A stretch of DNA of 64,000 nucleotides from Mesobacillus maritimus (GTDB lineage: Bacteria; Bacillota; Bacilli; Bacillales; Cytobacillaceae), in contig NZ_JAMBNR010000012.1 in NCBI RefSeq assembly GCF_023715205.1, positions 111,669 through 175,668 on the forward strand, read 5' to 3'. Every line of letters begins with the position of its first letter. Positions within the stretch are counted from its first letter, which is position 1. The position numbers and the translations under genes were made by a program. Below, in pieces: positions 8,968-17,634 of the stretch. Below the pieces are notes generated by a model. That model had not been told where the DNA came from and did not search any database. It worked only from the letters and a program-made list of their open reading frames with translations.

Positions 8968-9045
8968 AGTTTGTTGTTAAAATCCTAAAGCCGATTTTAA
9001 AGCGAAATAAGCCTTTCTCTGCGTTACTACTTGATTCTCATTTTG
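8968..9045 (+). repeat. Dispersed palindromic intergenic element, copy B
   Basis: Begins right after the HAD stop codon: GTTGTTAAAATC, spacer, GATTTTAA, with arms at 8977-8984 and 8993-9000. It is the same family as copies near 5906, 35045 and 47749. The right end near 9040 is approximate. Confidence 0.6.
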
Positions 9046-9164
9046 TAAACGAACTTTTTAAAGGAATTATAGCTAAAGCACATTCTATATTTCCTTTAAA
9101 AAGAAAGTAACAATCCTTGAGAAAGAGCCTAAAAGAAATAGTATATAAATAATCTAATATTCCA

Positions 9165-9197
9165 GGTGGAGCGATGTAGTTGCTCCATCTTTTTTTA
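9165..9197 (+). terminator. Intrinsic terminator after the HAD gene
   Basis: GGTGGAGC / GCTCCATC stem (one G-T pair), nine-base loop, then seven T. The interval to murQ at 9356 is AT-rich and should hold the mur operon promoter. Confidence 0.8.
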
Positions 9198-9355
9198 CGG
9201 GAAAAAGGATTAAACTATTTGTGACAAATTCGAAACTGTTTTTGAAATAAAATTTTAAAATGGCGTAAATAATATTGAACTATTATTTCATTGGAGATAT
9301 AATAAAAGTGAAATTTAAAGTAATTCTTAATTATGACGAGCAAGGAGGATGGGGA

Positions 9356-10255
9356 ATGCAACACAATTTGAAAGCGTTAACAACGGAGTCCCGCAATGAA
9401 GCTTCGATGCAAATTGATACAGCACAACCGATGGATATATTGCGCATTATGAATGAGGAAGATCAAAGAGTCGCGACAGCTGTAGAAAGTGTTCTACCAG
9501 AGGTTGAAAAAGCTGTAACAGCTGCCTTTGAATCATTTAAACAAGGTGGCAGGTTAATATACATTGGTGCTGGAACAAGTGGACGTTTAGGTGTTCTCGA
9601 TGCGGTTGAGTGTCCGCCAACATTCAGTACGGATCCAAGTATGGTGCAAGGAATTATTGCTGGTGGAGAAAATGCGTTTGTTAAAGCAGTTGAGGGAGCA
9701 GAAGACAAACCAGAAGCTGGCGAGTACGACTTGAAGAACCTAGACCTAACGGACAAAGATACGGTGGTCGGAATTGCTGCAAGTGGGAGAACGCCATATG
9801 TTATTGGAGCTCTTCGCTATGCTCGTAGCATAAACGCAAAAACGGTGGCGTTGTCTTGTAACCAGAATGCTCTCATTAGCAAAGAAGCGGATACGGTGAT
9901 TGAAGTGATTGTCGGTCCAGAGGTTTTGACAGGCTCAACAAGGCTAAAAGCAGCAACTGCACACAAAATGATTCTCAATATGATTTCCACATCATCGATG
10001 ATTTTATTAGGGAAGGCATACGAAAACTTAATGGTAGACGTTCATGTGAGCAATGAAAAATTAAAAGAACGGGCCATCAATATCATCATAAAGGTGACAG
10101 AAGTTAGCTATGAAGAAGCATTAAAGGCGCTTGAGGCAGCCAATCTTCAAGTTAAAGTAGCCATCGTGATGATTAAAAAGAATCTAGGGAAAGATGAGGC
10201 TATTAAGCTTCTTGACGAATCAAACGGATATGTGCGCATTGCAATTGAGTCTTAA
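9356..10255 (+). CDS. murQ: N-acetylmuramic acid 6-phosphate etherase
   Basis: 299 residues with the SIS sugar-isomerase fold; the GAGTSGRLG phosphosugar loop and the VECPPTFS segment are typical of MurQ. It cleaves the ether of MurNAc 6-phosphate to give GlcNAc 6-phosphate and D-lactate in the cytoplasm. The frame is open upstream to 9275, but ATG 9356 has an ideal AAGGAGG site and matches the MurQ N-terminus. It is the first gene of a murQ-murR-murP-mupG operon. A sequence matching the full catabolite-response consensus overlaps codons 5-10. Confidence 0.95.
   Translation: MQHNLKALTTESRNEASMQIDTAQPMDILRIMNEEDQRVATAVESVLPEVEKAVTAAFESFKQGGRLIYIGAGTSGRLGVLDAVECPPTFSTDPSMVQGIIAGGENAFVKAVEGAEDKPEAGEYDLKNLDLTDKDTVVGIAASGRTPYVIGALRYARSINAKTVALSCNQNALISKEADTVIEVIVGPEVLTGSTRLKAATAHKMILNMISTSSMILLGKAYENLMVDVHVSNEKLKERAINIIIKVTEVSYEEALKALEAANLQVKVAIVMIKKNLGKDEAIKLLDESNGYVRIAIES
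9369..9382. promoter_or_regulatory. Candidate cre (CcpA) site inside murQ
   Basis: TGAAAGCGTTAACA fits the Bacillus cre consensus TGWAANCGNTNWCA at every position. It lies within the first codons of murQ, a position where CcpA acts as a roadblock in other operons. Coding constraint could create it by chance. Confidence 0.6.
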
Positions 10256-10291
10256 TGCAGCTGATGGCTGTATAAAAGGTGGTGATACTCT

Positions 10292-11143
10292 GTGGTAACA
10301 GGCGGTTTAAAAATGATTGAAAATATGCTGAATCAATTGCCTGCCTCGGAACGAAAAATCGCTCAGTTTATTCTTGAATATCCTTATGAAGCGGTTAATT
10401 GCACAGTAAGTGATTTAGCGACAAAAACACAATCAAGCGGGGCTGCGGTCATTCGGCTTTGCAAATCGCTTGGTGTTAAAGGTTTTCAGGACTTAAAGGT
10501 TCGGATTATCGGTGATCTTGGTAAGCCAAAAGAACAAGGCTACCGGGATATCGAACGTGGCGAAAGACCTGAAGATATCGTTCATAAGACACTGAATAAT
10601 AGTATTCAGAGTTTACGTGACTCAGCGGAAATTATCAATCACGAAGAACTGGAAAAAGCTGTTCAAGCGCTGTTAAACGCAAAAAATATTCACTTTTACG
10701 GGATTGGAGCTTCACATGTCATTGCGATTGATGCGCAGCAAAAACTGCTTCGGATCAATAAAAGAGCAACGGCTTTAGCGGATACGCATTTGTTGGCCAC
10801 ATTACTTGCAAACGCAGAGAAGGATGATGTTTTATTTGCGATTTCGTTCTCAGGTGAAACGCAAGAGGTGATTAATGTGACCGCACTGGCGAAAGAACAG
10901 GGTGTCAAAACCATAAGTTTAACGAAATATGGGCAAAGCTCTCTGAGTTCATTAGCGGATATTAACTTGTATACTTCGTACTCCGCTGAGGCACCGTTCC
11001 GTAGCGCGGCCACTTCGTCGCGGTTAGCACAATTATTGATCATCGATATTTTGTTTTTAAGTATGGCCACTGAACAGTTTGATGAAACCGTTCAGTATAT
11101 CGATAAAACAAGAGAAGCCATTCAATTTTTAAAAGATCATTGA
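10292..11143 (+). CDS. murR: RpiR-family regulator of the mur operon
   Basis: 283 residues. An N-terminal RpiR helix-turn-helix (about 1-80, with VSDLATKTQSSGAAVIRLCK) is followed by a SIS domain (about 125-260) that would bind a phosphosugar. By position and architecture this is the MurR repressor, whose ligand in relatives is MurNAc 6-phosphate. The start is GTG 10292 behind AAAGGTGGTGA, 36 bp after murQ; an in-frame ATG at 10313 is possible. It probably controls its own operon. Confidence 0.9.
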   Translation: MVTGGLKMIENMLNQLPASERKIAQFILEYPYEAVNCTVSDLATKTQSSGAAVIRLCKSLGVKGFQDLKVRIIGDLGKPKEQGYRDIERGERPEDIVHKTLNNSIQSLRDSAEIINHEELEKAVQALLNAKNIHFYGIGASHVIAIDAQQKLLRINKRATALADTHLLATLLANAEKDDVLFAISFSGETQEVINVTALAKEQGVKTISLTKYGQSSLSSLADINLYTSYSAEAPFRSAATSSRLAQLLIIDILFLSMATEQFDETVQYIDKTREAIQFLKDH

Positions 11144-11184
11144 TCAAATCGTTCCTATTTTCATAATGATGGGGGGAGCCGGAA

Positions 11185-12546
11185 ATGGCTGGAGAAAATA
11201 AAATTCTTGCAGAAAAAATATTAAATCAATTAGGTGGAGCCGGAAATATCGCGTCGTATACACATTGTATGACGCGACTGCGGGTGACACCTCATGATGA
11301 GTCAATCGTTAAAAAAGATGAAATTAAAAAGATTGACGGCGTCATCGGTGTTGTGGAAGAAGAAACTCTGCAAATTATCCTTGGTCCAGGGAAAGTAAAT
11401 AAAGTAACTGAAGAGTTTGGAAGACTCATAGAGTCATCAGGAGAAATTAACTTAAAGGATCGAGCATCTGCGGTGAAAGGGGAAATTAACAAGAAAAATG
11501 CAACACCTTTTAAACTGTTTCTACGCAAAATTGCAAGCATTTTCATTCCGTTAATTCCTGCGCTTGTTGCATCAGGATTAATTACTGGGATTTCGAAAGC
11601 AGTCATTCAGGCTGGGTGGTTGGCAGCTGAGTCTCAGCTAGCAACGATTTTAACCGTGATTGGCGGCGGGTTATTTGCCTATCTTGGTATTTTAGTAGGG
11701 ATCAATGCTGCGAAAGAATTTGGTGGTTCGCCTGCACTTGGTGGGTTAGCGGGCATCTTGATTATCAACCCAGCTGCAGCGACGATTACATTATTTGGCG
11801 AAGAATTAGTACCTGGTCGAGGTGGACTAATTGGCGTCATGCTAGCTGCCATTTTCATTGCGATTGTTGAACAAAGAGTACGTAAATTTGTGCCACAGTC
11901 ATTAGATATTATTGTAACCCCTACCATTGCTCTTTTGATTACTGGTATTGTCACATATATTGTCTTTATGCCGGTAGGTGGATTCATTTCTGATGTTATT
12001 ACAAAAGGCTTGCTTACTGTTTTAGATATGGGTGGAATTGTCGCTGGATTTGTACTAGGATCTACGTTCTTGCCGTTAGTTGTAACCGGTTTACACCAAG
12101 GGTTAACGCCGGTGCACTTAGAATTAATTAACACCATTGGGGATGACCCATTACTACCTATCCTAGCAATGGGTGGCGCTGGTCAAGTTGGTGCCGCATT
12201 TGCGATTTATTTTAAAACAAAAAAACCACGCTTAAAGCGAGCAATCGGAGGCGGTTTGCCATCAGGGATGCTCGGAATTGGTGAACCACTAATCTTTGGT
12301 GTAACCTTGCCCCTTGGTCGTCCGTTTATTACCGCTTGTCTTGGTGCTGGTGTTGGTGGAGCATTTCAAGCGTATTATGATATCGCTACCGTAGCTGTCG
12401 GTGTTTCAGGTTTGCCTCTAGCATTCATTGTCAATCATGGAGAAATTCTTCTTTATTTAGTCGGTTTATTCATCGCGTATGTAGCTGGTTTCATCTTTAC
12501 GTACCTATTTGGGTTTAAAGATGAAATGGCAGGTGAATTTGATTGA
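11185..12546 (+). CDS. murP: PTS EIIBC transporter for MurNAc or MurNAc-GlcNAc
   Basis: 453 residues. A glucose-family EIIB domain occupies about 1-85 with the phosphorylated Cys28 in THCMTRLRV; the rest is a membrane EIIC domain with about ten helices and the GIGEPLIFGV segment. There is no EIIA domain, as known for MurP, which borrows EIIA-Glc. It imports the amino sugar across the membrane and phosphorylates it at C6. With MupG next door the natural substrate is probably the disaccharide MurNAc-GlcNAc. The stop codon overlaps the mupG start. Confidence 0.93.
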   Translation: MAGENKILAEKILNQLGGAGNIASYTHCMTRLRVTPHDESIVKKDEIKKIDGVIGVVEEETLQIILGPGKVNKVTEEFGRLIESSGEINLKDRASAVKGEINKKNATPFKLFLRKIASIFIPLIPALVASGLITGISKAVIQAGWLAAESQLATILTVIGGGLFAYLGILVGINAAKEFGGSPALGGLAGILIINPAAATITLFGEELVPGRGGLIGVMLAAIFIAIVEQRVRKFVPQSLDIIVTPTIALLITGIVTYIVFMPVGGFISDVITKGLLTVLDMGGIVAGFVLGSTFLPLVVTGLHQGLTPVHLELINTIGDDPLLPILAMGGAGQVGAAFAIYFKTKKPRLKRAIGGGLPSGMLGIGEPLIFGVTLPLGRPFITACLGAGVGGAFQAYYDIATVAVGVSGLPLAFIVNHGEILLYLVGLFIAYVAGFIFTYLFGFKDEMAGEFD

Positions 12547-13550
12547 TCGGAATATCTTTCTATTTAAATGATTCTTTAGCAGAAGAAAGAATTGTTAAAG
12601 CAGGAAAAATGGGTGTGAAGCGAGCGTTTACCTCGCTTCACATTCCTGAAGAATCTGGGGATCTCGCTGCACGTGCTAAAAGTTTGTTGCAGCTGGCAAA
12701 GGATAATGGAATTGAAGTTTTTGCGGATGTTTCGTATCATACGCCTACTCACTTAGGACTAGAGAGTTTGTTCTCATTAAAAGAACTTGGCATAACTGGT
12801 TTGCGCTTGGATGATTTTTTTGGCGATGAACTGATTCTTTCATTAGCAAAAGAATTCAAGCTTGCGATTAATGCGAGTATCTTGTTTGAAGAAGATTTAC
12901 GAAGACTTTTTGAAAGTGGATTAAAAGCAGAACAGTTAATTGGCTGGCATAATTTTTATCCAAGAGTAGAAACGGGATTAAGTGAAGAGTTTTTTTACCA
13001 GCAGAATTTATTGTATAAAAAATATCATATCCCGATTTTCGCTTATATCCCAGGTGCTGGTGAAAAGCGCGGACCACTTTATGAAGGATTGCCAACGCTA
13101 GAAAAGCATCGCGAAGTTCAACCGTTTTTAGCGGCTTTAGAGCTGTTCCATGCCGGTGTAGATGAAGTCTATATTGGGGACCCTGATCATGGGAATGGAT
13201 TATTGGAAGAATTAATGACGTTATCCACAGAGAAGAAGGTTGTTCTAGAGACCGAATGTGGGTTTATTCACCAAGGGAAGTATCAACTAAGACCAGATTT
13301 ATCGCGTGATGTTCTTCGGTTCATGGATACTCGAACAAAGGAAAAGGTTGAGCCAAACGAACCAGCATTGCGGCCAGTTGGGACAATTACAATGGACAAT
13401 GACCGCTATGGACGATACCGAGGAGAAATCCAAATTACGTTGAGGGATTTACCTGCCGACGAACGGGTGAATGTAATTGGAAGAGTAAAGGCAAATGATC
13501 TTCCGAAATTAAAACTTTTAAAACCAGGGATGATAATTGAATTAAATTAG
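12543..13550 (+). CDS. mupG: 6-phospho-N-acetylmuramidase (DUF871 family)
   Basis: 335 residues of the DUF871 family: a TIM-barrel with conserved GISFYLND at the start, KRAFTSLHIPE and NFYPRVETGLSE segments, and a small C-terminal beta domain. S. aureus MupG of this family splits MurNAc 6-phosphate-GlcNAc into MurNAc 6-phosphate and GlcNAc. The TTG start at 12543 overlaps the murP TGA (TTGA) and has AGGTGA 6 nt upstream, so it is translationally coupled. The product feeds MurQ in the same operon. Confidence 0.9.
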   Translation: MIGISFYLNDSLAEERIVKAGKMGVKRAFTSLHIPEESGDLAARAKSLLQLAKDNGIEVFADVSYHTPTHLGLESLFSLKELGITGLRLDDFFGDELILSLAKEFKLAINASILFEEDLRRLFESGLKAEQLIGWHNFYPRVETGLSEEFFYQQNLLYKKYHIPIFAYIPGAGEKRGPLYEGLPTLEKHREVQPFLAALELFHAGVDEVYIGDPDHGNGLLEELMTLSTEKKVVLETECGFIHQGKYQLRPDLSRDVLRFMDTRTKEKVEPNEPALRPVGTITMDNDRYGRYRGEIQITLRDLPADERVNVIGRVKANDLPKLKLLKPGMIIELN

Positions 13551-13556
13551 ACGTGT

Positions 13557-13593
13557 GAAATCCAGTCCGTATTTTTACGGGTTGGATTTTTTT
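13557..13593 (+). terminator. Terminator of the mur operon
   Basis: AATCCAGTCCGTA pairs with TACGGGTTGGATT, followed by a T-run. The space to 13767 shows nothing further. Confidence 0.85.
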
Positions 13594-13766
13594 AATGGGT
13601 TTGAGGATTATTTTTATATTAATCTATTTGAAATCAAAGGAGATCGCTGGAAGGGCGCTAAGAGGAAATAAAGCTTAAATAAAACATGACATTTCACTCG
13701 GCAACCATATAGTATTGGCCAGTCCATTTTTTATCATTGTCTTGAATCAATAAATAGTTCAAATAT

Positions 13767-13798
13767 GAAAAGCTGTTGGGGGGCGTCAACAGCTTTTG
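13767..13798 (-). terminator. Terminator after pspA
   Basis: AAAAGCTGTTG / CAACAGCTTTT stem with a short GC-rich loop, ending 6 bp from the pspA stop codon. It could serve convergent transcripts from both sides. Confidence 0.75.
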
Positions 13799-13803
13799 CT
13801 TTA

Positions 13804-14472
13804 TTAAGCTTGTTGTTCTACTGTAGTTTTGGATGCCTTTAAATTAGCGAGTTCTTTTTCAACATCAGCATCAAGGATGCTTCCCTCGAAAAAAGTAGAT
13901 TGTTTCATCCCGTATTGGTTTGCGGCTGTTTTCGCTTCTAATTTGAACATATGGTCTTCTACTCTTTGAAAGCCTTTTGTCGCAATTTCTGGGTTCGTGG
14001 AAGCTGAGATATTACTTATATCAGAGGTCGCTTGAGCGACATTCATTCTAGATATAAGTGCGAGTTTCTGAGTTTCGAATTCTTTATATTTTTCACGTAA
14101 AGAATCAATATGGCCGCAAAGCAAATCTGTTTGATTTTTAATTGCTTGATATTGTTCTTGATAAGCATTCAGCTTTTTCTCGTTTTCAAGCTTGTCCTGA
14201 ATGGCAAGTCGAGCAATGTCATCTTCTTTTCTTTCAACGGCGAGTTCTGCCTGCCGTTTGCGCTTTTGAACGACATCAGAAGTTTCTTTCAAGATGGCCT
14301 CGTATTTCTTTTCAATATACAATTGGTTCGCTAGTGAAGCGTGGGCTCTTTGAATTTCTTCCTCCATTTCCCGTAAATGCTGTTTGAGCATAGCGACGGG
14401 GTCCTCAACCCGATCCAATGCATCATTAAAATCCGCGCTAATAATATTTTTTATACGAGTAAAAATGCCCAT
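13804..14472 (-). CDS. pspA: PspA/IM30 family membrane-protecting protein
   Basis: 222 residues, almost wholly alpha-helical with long heptad-rich coiled coils (about 25-185), opening MGIFTRIKNIISADFNDALD as in PspA, LiaH and Vipp1. These ESCRT-III-like proteins form rings or rods on the inner membrane face and stabilise it under envelope stress. The ATG overlaps the stop codon of the preceding membrane-protein gene (TAATG), with AAGGAGGAA ahead, so the two are coupled. It is the last gene of a probable htrA-membrane protein-pspA operon. Confidence 0.9.
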   Translation of the reverse strand: MGIFTRIKNIISADFNDALDRVEDPVAMLKQHLREMEEEIQRAHASLANQLYIEKKYEAILKETSDVVQKRKRQAELAVERKEDDIARLAIQDKLENEKKLNAYQEQYQAIKNQTDLLCGHIDSLREKYKEFETQKLALISRMNVAQATSDISNISASTNPEIATKGFQRVEDHMFKLEAKTAANQYGMKQSTFFEGSILDADVEKELANLKASKTTVEQQA

Positions 14473-15002
14473 TATTGTTCCTCCTTACGAACGGATTGTT
14501 CCCATTCATCTAAAAAATCTCTCTTTTTAAATTGGCTAACAATCGCAGAATCAGATATTCTTAGCGGTTGTATAGGTTGCTCCTCCTCCTGGTAGAAAGC
14601 TTTGTATCCAAGGTAACCCATCACTAAAAGGAATGGGATTCCTAGGATTGCAGGTAGTAGGATAAAAGATGCAAAGCTAAATATCATACCTCCTACTAAC
14701 TTTCCTAGTTTTTCTTTTGAAAGCTTCCAGATTGCTAGTCCGGCCAATGCTAGTGCAATTTTAAAGACATTCATTAGCATGGAAGGAGGGGAGAGATAAG
14801 ATGTGTGCATTGATTCATGGAATCGCCCTGCAGCATGGTGCCCGAAGTGATGACCGCTAACGTGGCCGATATAGCTTCCCTGAAAGAACAAAGGTGAATG
14901 AACACTATTAACATAGAAACCTGTTAGCTTAACTAGGATTAAGCATAAAAGAAAGATGGGGAAGATTACGAATCCCCACTGGATCACTTTTTTCACAATC
15001 AT
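14472..15002 (-). CDS. Membrane protein paired with PspA, unknown function
   Basis: 176 residues. I do not recognise the family. One hydrophobic segment lies at about 5-27 and a pair at about 75-95 and 103-135; between the first two is a histidine-rich stretch (HVSGHHFGHHAAGRFHESMH) that would face outside if the first helix is a signal anchor. The C-terminal 40 residues are charged and cytoplasmic in this model. The start has a perfect AGGAGGTGA site. It overlaps pspA and follows htrA by 33 bp, which suggests it is the membrane anchor or sensor for PspA. Histidine clustering hints at metal or pH sensitivity, an inference only. Confidence 0.8.
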   Translation of the reverse strand: MIVKKVIQWGFVIFPIFLLCLILVKLTGFYVNSVHSPLFFQGSYIGHVSGHHFGHHAAGRFHESMHTSYLSPPSMLMNVFKIALALAGLAIWKLSKEKLGKLVGGMIFSFASFILLPAILGIPFLLVMGYLGYKAFYQEEEQPIQPLRISDSAIVSQFKKRDFLDEWEQSVRKEEQ

Positions 15003-15014
15003 TCACCTCCTTTC

Positions 15015-15037
15015 AAGACCAAATTCTGTTTGGTCTT
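15015..15037 (-). terminator. Hairpin between htrA and the next gene
   Basis: AAGACCAAA / TTTGGTCTT, 9-bp stem, 5-base loop, overlapping the htrA stop codon. There is no T-run, so it may lower readthrough or stabilise the upstream mRNA rather than end transcription. Confidence 0.5.
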
Positions 15038-16319
15038 AATTTGTATTGGAGTTGGATTGATCTAAGTTCACATCCACTTCGATTTCTTTACCTTCGCGGT
15101 AGACTTTTAAAGTGGCTGTATCTCCTTCCGATAAATGAGAATACATGTATTTGCGTAAATCACTTGAGTTGTCCACTACATCATGATCAATGGCAACAAT
15201 CACATCCATTTGTTTTAGGCCGGCTTTGGCAGCAGCTGAATTGGGTTCCACATAGCTGACCATTGTTCCATCGGTTACATTTTCAGGAAGGGATTGAAGA
15301 TATACACTCGGTATTTCTTGCAAGTCTGTTAAACTAACTCCAAGATATGGGCGCTCAACCTTTCCGTTTTCGATTAGTTCATTAATAATTGGTACAACAT
15401 CATTACTTGGAATCGCGAACCCAAGACCTTCGACACCGTTATCGGATATTTTTAAGCTGTTAATCCCAATCACATGTCCGCTTGTGTTAATGAGTGCTCC
15501 ACCACTATTTCCTGGATTAATCGCAGCATCGGTTTGAATAACGGAAAGCTCCCATTCACCGGCGGACGTTTCAACTGCGATTTCTCGGTCAATAGCACTG
15601 ACAATTCCTTGTGTCACAGTCCGGGACAAATCTAATCCGAGTGGATTTCCAATGGCCATGACTTGGTCACCTGGTCTTAGGCCGGAAGAGTCGCCAAATT
15701 CTAGGGTATGGGTTGCATATTTTTCGTCTATTTTTAAAACAGCCAAGTCCGTTAAAGCATCCGCACCAACCACTTCAGCCTTCACTTTTTCTCCGTTGTA
15801 TAGGGAAATTTCCACTTCTGTTGCGCCTTCTATGACATGATTATTGGTTACGATAAATGCGTTATTGCCATCAACTTTAAAAATAACGCCTGAACCAGAA
15901 CCACTTTGGACAGTTCCTTGAGCACCGGAAAATGGATTGCTTTGGTTTTGATAATTCACGATGCCCACGATGGCTTTAGATGCATCTTCAGCAATGTCGG
16001 CTAATGAGACGGTTGTGTTTCCAGCGTTGGATGTAGGGACAATGCTTGCAGCTAATTCGTCAGCATTAAGGTATTCGTTCGTATCTGCATTTGGTTTTCC
16101 TTTTAGAAAATCAAATGAATCTGTATAGGTTACTGCTCCTAGTGTTAAAGCAGATCCCATCACACCAGCGGTAATCATTGAAAGAAAGCTTTTAAAGCCA
16201 GCTGATTTCCTAGGTTTTTGTTTCGGATTTTCTGTTTGTTCAAAAGGATTTGGTTTAATAGGTTCTTCATTTTGCGAGTGAGTGGTTTGCTCATCAAATG
16301 GTTTATATAAATCGCTCAT
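15036..16319 (-). CDS. HtrA/DegP-like membrane-anchored serine protease
   Basis: 427 residues. A short cytoplasmic tail (1-40) precedes one transmembrane helix (about 41-65), a trypsin-like domain (about 110-300) and one PDZ domain (about 320-415). The catalytic triad is visible: His161 (NNHVIEG), Asp191 (TDLAVLKI) and Ser272 (NPGNSGGAL). It degrades or refolds damaged exported proteins at the membrane surface. B. subtilis has three such proteins (HtrA, HtrB, YyxA) and I cannot say which is the orthologue. It appears to lead an operon with the two downstream genes. Confidence 0.92.
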   Translation of the reverse strand: MSDLYKPFDEQTTHSQNEEPIKPNPFEQTENPKQKPRKSAGFKSFLSMITAGVMGSALTLGAVTYTDSFDFLKGKPNADTNEYLNADELAASIVPTSNAGNTTVSLADIAEDASKAIVGIVNYQNQSNPFSGAQGTVQSGSGSGVIFKVDGNNAFIVTNNHVIEGATEVEISLYNGEKVKAEVVGADALTDLAVLKIDEKYATHTLEFGDSSGLRPGDQVMAIGNPLGLDLSRTVTQGIVSAIDREIAVETSAGEWELSVIQTDAAINPGNSGGALINTSGHVIGINSLKISDNGVEGLGFAIPSNDVVPIINELIENGKVERPYLGVSLTDLQEIPSVYLQSLPENVTDGTMVSYVEPNSAAAKAGLKQMDVIVAIDHDVVDNSSDLRKYMYSHLSEGDTATLKVYREGKEIEVDVNLDQSNSNTN

Positions 16320-16349
16320 GGCTAATTCCTCCTTGAATTCCTACCGATG

Positions 16350-16378
16350 CTTATATCTTAGCCCGCAAATATGAACAA
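16350..16378 (-). promoter_or_regulatory. Candidate sigma-A promoter of htrA
   Basis: On the minus strand TTGTTC and TATAAG are separated by 17 bp, about 30 bp upstream of the htrA start. No sigma-W type TGAAAC/CGTA pair was found. A perfect 12-bp palindrome TTTGTTAACAAA lies upstream at 16432-16443 and may be an operator. Confidence 0.5.
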
Positions 16379-16558
16379 ACTTTTAACAATTTACGACCTG
16401 TTTTTTATCAATGAGGGAATTTTTGTTAACAAATGTTTTGGTCATTTTTTTGGGGAAGTTTAGCGTGATTAGCATTCAGGTCGATAGGTGACGATAACGG
16501 CGATGAGTAATGGAATGGCTTTGGTAAATAATGGTTATATATACATAGGTGAGGAAGG

Positions 16559-17275
16559 AGTGAAGGGGGATAGAAAGTAGGTGTCAATGCCTGTTGGGGT
16601 AAAAAAAGGAGTGACCGGTAATCGAGGAGTCGAGTCGGTGCCCGATGAAGTGAAAAAAGGGAGTGAACGGTAATCGAGGAGGAGTGTCGGTGCCCGATGA
16701 GGTGAAAAAGAGAGGTGACGGTAACCGAGGAGGAGTGTCGGTGCCCGATGAGGTGAAAAAAGAGAGTGAACGGTAATCGAGGAGGAGTGTCGGTGCCCGA
16801 TGAGGTGAAAAAAGAGAGGTGACGGTAACCGAGGAGGAGTGTCGGTGCCCGATGAGGTGAAAAAAGAAAATGGACGGTAAGCGAGGAGGAGAGTCAGTGC
16901 CGGTTGAGTTGAAAAAAGAGAGTGAACTGTAATCGAGGAGTCGTGTCGGTGCCCGGTGAAGTGAAAAAAGGGAGTGAGCGGTAATCGAGGAGGAGAGTCA
17001 GTGCCGGTTGAGGTGAAAAAAGGGAGTGAGCGGTAATCGAGGAGGAGTGTCAGTGCCCGATGAGTTAAAAAAAGAAGGTGGACGGTAACCGAGAAATGTC
17101 TATATGCCTGATGAGTAGGATAAAACACTATAACGGTAAGATAGAGTAGGTCTACGTGCCTGCATAAGGGTGAAAGCAAGAATCCCCGGTAACCTAAAGG
17201 GTTTCTACGTGCCCGAATAAGGGAGGAAGCAAGGATCCCCGGTAACCTAAGGGCTCTACGTTCCAGATTTAGGTA
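16559..17275. repeat. Tandem array of about 14 copies of a ~52-bp repeat
   Basis: Units start near 16559, 16611, 16663, 16715, 16766, 16819, 16870, 16922, 16974, 17026, 17078, 17130, 17180 and 17233, giving a period of 51-53 bp. Shared blocks are GTGAACGGTAATCGAGGAGG, GTCGGTGCCCGATGAGG and GTGAAAAAAG. The central copies are near identical; both ends are diverged, and the last three share CTACGTGCC with a second locus near 58735. On the minus strand the unit has no stop in any frame, which makes a long artificial ORF. No gene is visible in the array. Confidence 0.9.
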
Positions 17276-17634
17276 AATAAAACAGTGGGTGGTCACATAG
17301 ATTTCTTTTAAGCTATAGAGTTTCCTTAATAGAAGTAGTCCAATGATAATAGAGCCGTGCAGCAATGAATTAAATGAAAAAACAACTTAACCAAATTAAG
17401 CACTTTTATGGACAAAAGGCAGGAGATTATTTGAAACTAGAATGAGGAAGAGTTAAAGTGAAATCATAACAAGTTCTAACCTACTCTATCTTAAATTAGG
17501 CTAATATTTTCTGTAAAAGTCGTATTAAATGTTACTTAATCCTTCAATGTAATTTTACAAAACTCTTCTCAAACAGCCGTGTTTAACCAACCGTTGTTTA
17601 AGAAAGAGTGCTAAATGAAAAGGAGTGAGTCTTG
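17276..17634. other. Gap between the tandem array and patB
   Basis: AT-rich sequence that should hold the patB promoter. A loose hairpin (AAACA ... TGTTT) lies at about 17570-17605. No gene is supported. Confidence 0.4.

Noticed and set aside
16559..17275. CRISPR array
   Set aside because: The repeats are contiguous with no unique spacers, and no cas gene is nearby.
16535..17365. A 276-codon minus-strand open frame with repetitive peptide
   Set aside because: It runs through the ~52-bp tandem array; the unit is not a multiple of three and is simply stop-free in all three frames, giving rotating Leu/Pro/Ser-rich peptides. There is no ribosome site or domain.
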